Source: an uncultured Treponema sp. (GTDB lineage Bacteria > Spirochaetota > Spirochaetia > Treponematales > Treponemataceae). Taken from it: a DNA stretch of 64,000 bases. Made by a program: the position numbers and the translations under genes. The notes beneath the pieces are model-generated. The model was not told where the DNA came from and did no database searches. It was given only the letters and a program-made list of their open reading frames with translations. This document shows positions 60,879 through 64,000 of the stretch, piece after piece. The stretch is from positions 1 through 64,000 of the forward strand of contig NZ_CAMHSK010000009.1 of assembly GCF_946187725.1 (NCBI RefSeq), given 5' to 3'. How positions within the stretch are numbered: position 1 is the first letter of the stretch; the number at the start of each line of letters is the position of its first letter.

Positions 60879-62414
60879 CTACAGTTTTGCCAATTTCTCT
60901 GTCACGAGTTTTGTTGCAACTCCAGGGTTTGCCTTGCCTTTGCTTGCCTTCATTACCTGACCCATGAGCCAGCCGACGACATTTGTTTTGCCGCCCTTGA
61001 AGTCTGCAACAGCCTTAGGATTGTCTGCGATTACCTGATCAACAATTGCTTCGATTGCACCCGTGTCAGAGACGCTTTCCATGCCTTCTTCTTTGATGAT
61101 TTCTGAAGGCATTTTTCCTGATTCAAGCATTTTCGCAAAAACAGTTTTTCCCTGTGCCGAAGTGATTTTTTTGTCAGCGATTGCATTTACAAGCTCAGTG
61201 ATGTGTGCCGGCTTAATGCTGACTTCGCTGATAGAAATATTTTTTTCGTTAAGGACTGCGAGCAATTCAGCAAGAATCCAGTTCGCAACTTTTTTGACAT
61301 CCTTTGCACCTTCTGCGGCTTCCTCAAACCAGAGGGCAAGCTCGCGTGTGCCAGTCAAAGTCTCGACATCGAAATCTGAAAGACCGTAATCCTGCTTGAA
61401 TCGTGTTCGTTTTGCTTCTGGAAGCTCGCCTACACGGCTACCAGCACGCTCAACAAGCTCTTCGCTTACAGTGAAAGGCTTGATGTCCGGCTCAACGACA
61501 AATCGGTAGTCAACGAAAGAGTTCTTTGTTCGCTGAACGACGGTCTGACCTTTTGCCTCATCCCAGCCCATTGTTACTTTGAATCCAGGGTTGAATTCCT
61601 GGCGGTCATTCTGGAACTCTTCAAGCTGACGTTTTGCTTCGTATGTACAGGCTTCGCGGATTGCCTTGAAGCTGTTCAAGTTCTTGATTTCAGAGATTGG
61701 AGTGTGATAGAGAACACCGTCTTCCCAGACATTGAGGTTGATGTTCGCGTCGCATCGCATGTTACCTTCTTCGAGGTTACCGGCAGTAACTTTTACATAG
61801 CGAAGGATTTCCTGAACGGTCTGCATGAAAAGAGCGGCCTCGTCAGGTGAAGACATATCCGGCTTTGTAACGATTTCGATAAGCGGTGTGCCCGAACGGT
61901 TGTAGTCAATATAAGAATGTGTGCCCTGAAGGTGAAGTGACTTACCTACATCCTCTTCGAGATGGATTCGCTCAATGCGTACGCGGCGGTATTTGTTGTC
62001 GATGATGCAAGGCTCGCCCTTGAAGTTGTTCGGACGATGCTTTGCGCCCCCAACCTGCTCATCTTTCGGGAAGTGAGAAAGCGGGAGATCAACGAAACCG
62101 TCTGTACACAAAGGAATATCGTATTGAGTAATCTGGTAGCCTTTTGTAAGGTCTGGATAGAAATAGTGCTTGCGGTCGAATTTTGTATAATTTGCGATGT
62201 CACAGTTCAAGGCAAGGCCTGCTACAGCACCGAGCTCAACATATCCCTTGCTGATTCGAGGCATGGCACCCGGCAAGCCCAGACAAACCGGGCAAACTCG
62301 TGTGTTCGGCATTCCGCCGTAACGATTTTCACAGGCACAGAAAGCCTTGGTATTAGTAAGAAGCTGAGTGTGAATCTCGCACCCGATTACAATTTCGTAT
62401 TTATCAATAGCCAT
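60879..62414 (-). CDS. gatB: Aspartyl/glutamyl-tRNA amidotransferase subunit B
   Basis: A 511-residue subunit of GatCAB, which converts mischarged Glu-tRNA-Gln (or Asp-tRNA-Asn) to the amide form. Typical segments are YEIVIGCEIHTQLLT, GMPNTRVCPVCLGLPGAMP, the Cys zinc site CACEN...CPVC, DYNRSGTPLIEIVT and EGNMRCDANI; the C-terminal YqeY-like helical domain is present. I start at ATG 62414, with GGAG upstream, not at an in-frame TTG. gatA and gatC are not in the window. Confidence 0.97.
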   Translation of the reverse strand: MAIDKYEIVIGCEIHTQLLTNTKAFCACENRYGGMPNTRVCPVCLGLPGAMPRISKGYVELGAVAGLALNCDIANYTKFDRKHYFYPDLTKGYQITQYDIPLCTDGFVDLPLSHFPKDEQVGGAKHRPNNFKGEPCIIDNKYRRVRIERIHLEEDVGKSLHLQGTHSYIDYNRSGTPLIEIVTKPDMSSPDEAALFMQTVQEILRYVKVTAGNLEEGNMRCDANINLNVWEDGVLYHTPISEIKNLNSFKAIREACTYEAKRQLEEFQNDRQEFNPGFKVTMGWDEAKGQTVVQRTKNSFVDYRFVVEPDIKPFTVSEELVERAGSRVGELPEAKRTRFKQDYGLSDFDVETLTGTRELALWFEEAAEGAKDVKKVANWILAELLAVLNEKNISISEVSIKPAHITELVNAIADKKITSAQGKTVFAKMLESGKMPSEIIKEEGMESVSDTGAIEAIVDQVIADNPKAVADFKGGKTNVVGWLMGQVMKASKGKANPGVATKLVTEKLAKL

Positions 62415-62489
62415 TTTTCGCTCCAAAAGTGATTCAAGCTACAGTATATCAAATTTCAAAGGGAAGTTGTAGTGGGTTTGAGAGGATTT

Positions 62490-63416
62490 TTAGCCCGTAA
62501 CTCGCTCCAGGAAGGCAAGAATGTCTTTGCGCACTTCGCCTGCGCAGTCATCGCACAGAATCTCGTGCCTGAATCCTTCGTACAGCTTGTAGGTGCAGTC
62601 TTTGATGCCTGCCTTTTTGTATTCCTCACAGACTTTCGGAATGTCTGCTCCATAATGACCTACAGGGTCGTCTCCACCGGCAATCAGGTAAATCGGAAGG
62701 GAAGCGGGTGTCTTTTTGAAAGTGATGTCCTTGTTTGCGTCGCGATTTACTTCCATTAACATTTTGTAGCCGTCAAGACTGAACAAGAATCCGCAGTATG
62801 GGGATGCGATGTAATGGTCTACATTTGCCTTGCTTACAGAAAGCCAGTCCATCGGCGTGCGTGCGGGCTTAAAGCGGTCGTTGTATGAACCGAAGCTGCT
62901 TTTATCAATAAATTTGCTCTTGAAATCCTTGCCTTTGAAGATTTTCATCAGTTTGAGGATTGTAAGGCCGAGCGGAACTTTCGGGTCTTTTGCGCCTGTT
63001 CCGCATACAACCAGAGAATTATAATCTTCTCCGTATTTTGAAGCCGTGAGTCTGACGACAAAACTGCCCATGCTGTGACCAAAAAGATTGAGGGAAAGCG
63101 ACGGGTATTCTTTTTTTGCGATTCCACTCATTTTGTGAGTGTCTTCAACGAGCGTAACAGATTGATTTGCGTCAAGGAATAGACCAAGGTGGTCAACATC
63201 TTTTGCGGAATTTCCGTGACCGACATGCTCGTGAATGTAGACCACATAGCCGTTGTTGCAGAGAAGTTCTGCAAGTGCCTCATATCGTTCAGCATATTCT
63301 GCCATGCCGTGCACCATCTGGAAGATGGCCTTTGGTTCGGTTTCGGGCGTATATTTGAAATAGCAGATTCTGTCTGCTCCGTTTGTGCTGTCAAAATAAA
63401 GTTTTTCTTTGTTCAT
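62490..63416 (-). CDS. Alpha/beta hydrolase, monoacylglycerol-lipase type
   Basis: A 308-residue serine hydrolase. It has the oxyanion region MVHGMAEYAERYEALAELL, the nucleophile elbow GHSMGS, the acid Asp in IAGGDDPVG and the His in YEGFRHEIL. The pattern matches the lysophospholipase/monoacylglycerol lipase group. It lies next to glpK on the same strand, so release of glycerol followed by phosphorylation is a reasonable link. No signal peptide, so it is cytoplasmic. Confidence 0.88.
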   Translation of the reverse strand: MNKEKLYFDSTNGADRICYFKYTPETEPKAIFQMVHGMAEYAERYEALAELLCNNGYVVYIHEHVGHGNSAKDVDHLGLFLDANQSVTLVEDTHKMSGIAKKEYPSLSLNLFGHSMGSFVVRLTASKYGEDYNSLVVCGTGAKDPKVPLGLTILKLMKIFKGKDFKSKFIDKSSFGSYNDRFKPARTPMDWLSVSKANVDHYIASPYCGFLFSLDGYKMLMEVNRDANKDITFKKTPASLPIYLIAGGDDPVGHYGADIPKVCEEYKKAGIKDCTYKLYEGFRHEILCDDCAGEVRKDILAFLERVTG

Positions 63417-63469
63417 ATTTTCTTCCTTTTTTATATTTTATTCATTTTTTTCGATTCAACATCTGCTGA

Positions 63470-64000
63470 TTAGTGCTCGACCCAGTTACGGCTTCTTGAA
63501 ACAGCTTTTTCCCAGCCGTGCAGCAATTTGTCGCGAGGTTCTTCTGCCATCTGCGGATTCAAAACCGTTATATTCCGCTGAACCGTACGAATCTCGTCGA
63601 GGCTCTTGAACATACCGATTGAAAGTCCTGCAAGCTGTGCGATTCCAAGTGAAGTAATTTCCTTCATTTCTGGCCTGCGGACTGGAATCTGAAGGATGTC
63701 GCTCTGGAACTGCATCAGAAAATTGTTTCCGCTTGCTCCACCGTCAACATTAAGTTCTGAAAGCTGAATGCCTGTGTCTTTCTGCATACATTCTACCAAA
63801 TCATGCGTCTGAAAGGCTATGCTTTCGAGGGCGGCCCTGATGATATGTGCGCTTTTTGTGCCTCTTGTGATTCCCATGATACAGCCGCGCGCGTACATAT
63901 CCCAATAGGGTGCGCCCATGCCTGTAAAGGCCGGAACTACATAGACACCGCCCGAATCATTGACCTGACATGCGAGATTTTCTGAATCGGAACTTTTGTC
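63470..64000 (-). CDS. glpK: Glycerol kinase, C-terminal part (runs off window)
   Basis: The last ~176 residues of an FGGY kinase. GGVYVVPAFTGMGAPYWD, ARGCIMGITRGT, HIIRAALESIAFQTHDLVE and LNVDGGASGNNFLMQFQSDIL are diagnostic of glycerol kinase, which makes glycerol 3-phosphate. The ATP-side GGASGNN is intact. The stop is TAA at 63470-63472. The N-terminal two thirds lie beyond the window. Confidence 0.95.
   Translation of the reverse strand, partial: DKSSDSENLACQVNDSGGVYVVPAFTGMGAPYWDMYARGCIMGITRGTKSAHIIRAALESIAFQTHDLVECMQKDTGIQLSELNVDGGASGNNFLMQFQSDILQIPVRRPEMKEITSLGIAQLAGLSIGMFKSLDEIRTVQRNITVLNPQMAEEPRDKLLHGWEKAVSRSRNWVEH

Overview
The window looks like a chromosome segment of a gut- or rumen-type Treponema (Spirochaetota). 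The evidence is a class I lysyl-tRNA synthetase, AsnRS next to a GatB amidotransferase subunit, giant low-complexity lipoproteins, amplified Rpn-type PD-(D/E)XK 'transposases', and many hybrid histidine kinases. Base composition is moderate, with one visibly AT-rich island. No rRNA, tRNA or CRISPR array was seen.

Layout. 1-590: a 5' fragment of an Rpn-family nuclease gene and a repeat-rich spacer. 596-8732: signalling genes. These are an amino-acid-permease/histidine-kinase/receiver fusion, and a minus-strand operon of a double pseudo-receiver protein, a sensorless hybrid kinase and a PHP phosphoesterase; DnaJ-like, IF-1 and DksA/TraR-like genes lie between. 8863-13027: a DJ-1 family protein, acetate kinase, and a NarL-type three-gene operon (membrane protein, kinase, regulator). 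13261-20083: a pantothenate/CoA operon (panB, panC, coaC, coaB, coaX, panD) that runs on into an omptin-like outer-membrane protease, a secreted SH3-tailed protein and an Smr protein. 20100-24904: lysS, a polar amino acid ABC transporter, and a LuxR-type regulator with a Glu in place of the phospho-acceptor Asp and a G9 tract at its 3' end.

25147-36485: accessory region. It holds a 1757-residue lipoprotein, an AT-rich three-gene island ending in a SecB-like protein, two Rpn-type nuclease genes, an SGNH-hydrolase lipoprotein with a LacI-type operator, and two adjacent long fold-back elements. 36486-50198: a 4570-residue lipoprotein of tandem Ig-like modules. 50208-63416: housekeeping and metabolic genes. 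These are AraC/MATE, asnS, a BrkB-cNMP fusion, PRPP synthetase, an FGGY kinase, a HAD phosphatase, small membrane proteins, gatB and an alpha/beta hydrolase. The window closes inside glpK.

The best candidates for undescribed biology are four: (i) the AT-rich island at 30576-31935 with its SecB-like last gene; (ii) the paired fold-back elements at 36006-36433 just upstream of the giant gene; (iii) the structured repeat family that accompanies the Rpn nucleases, whose hairpin shows compensatory changes; (iv) signalling proteins whose receivers lack the phospho-acceptor Asp. All calls come from reading the sequence; no database search was run.
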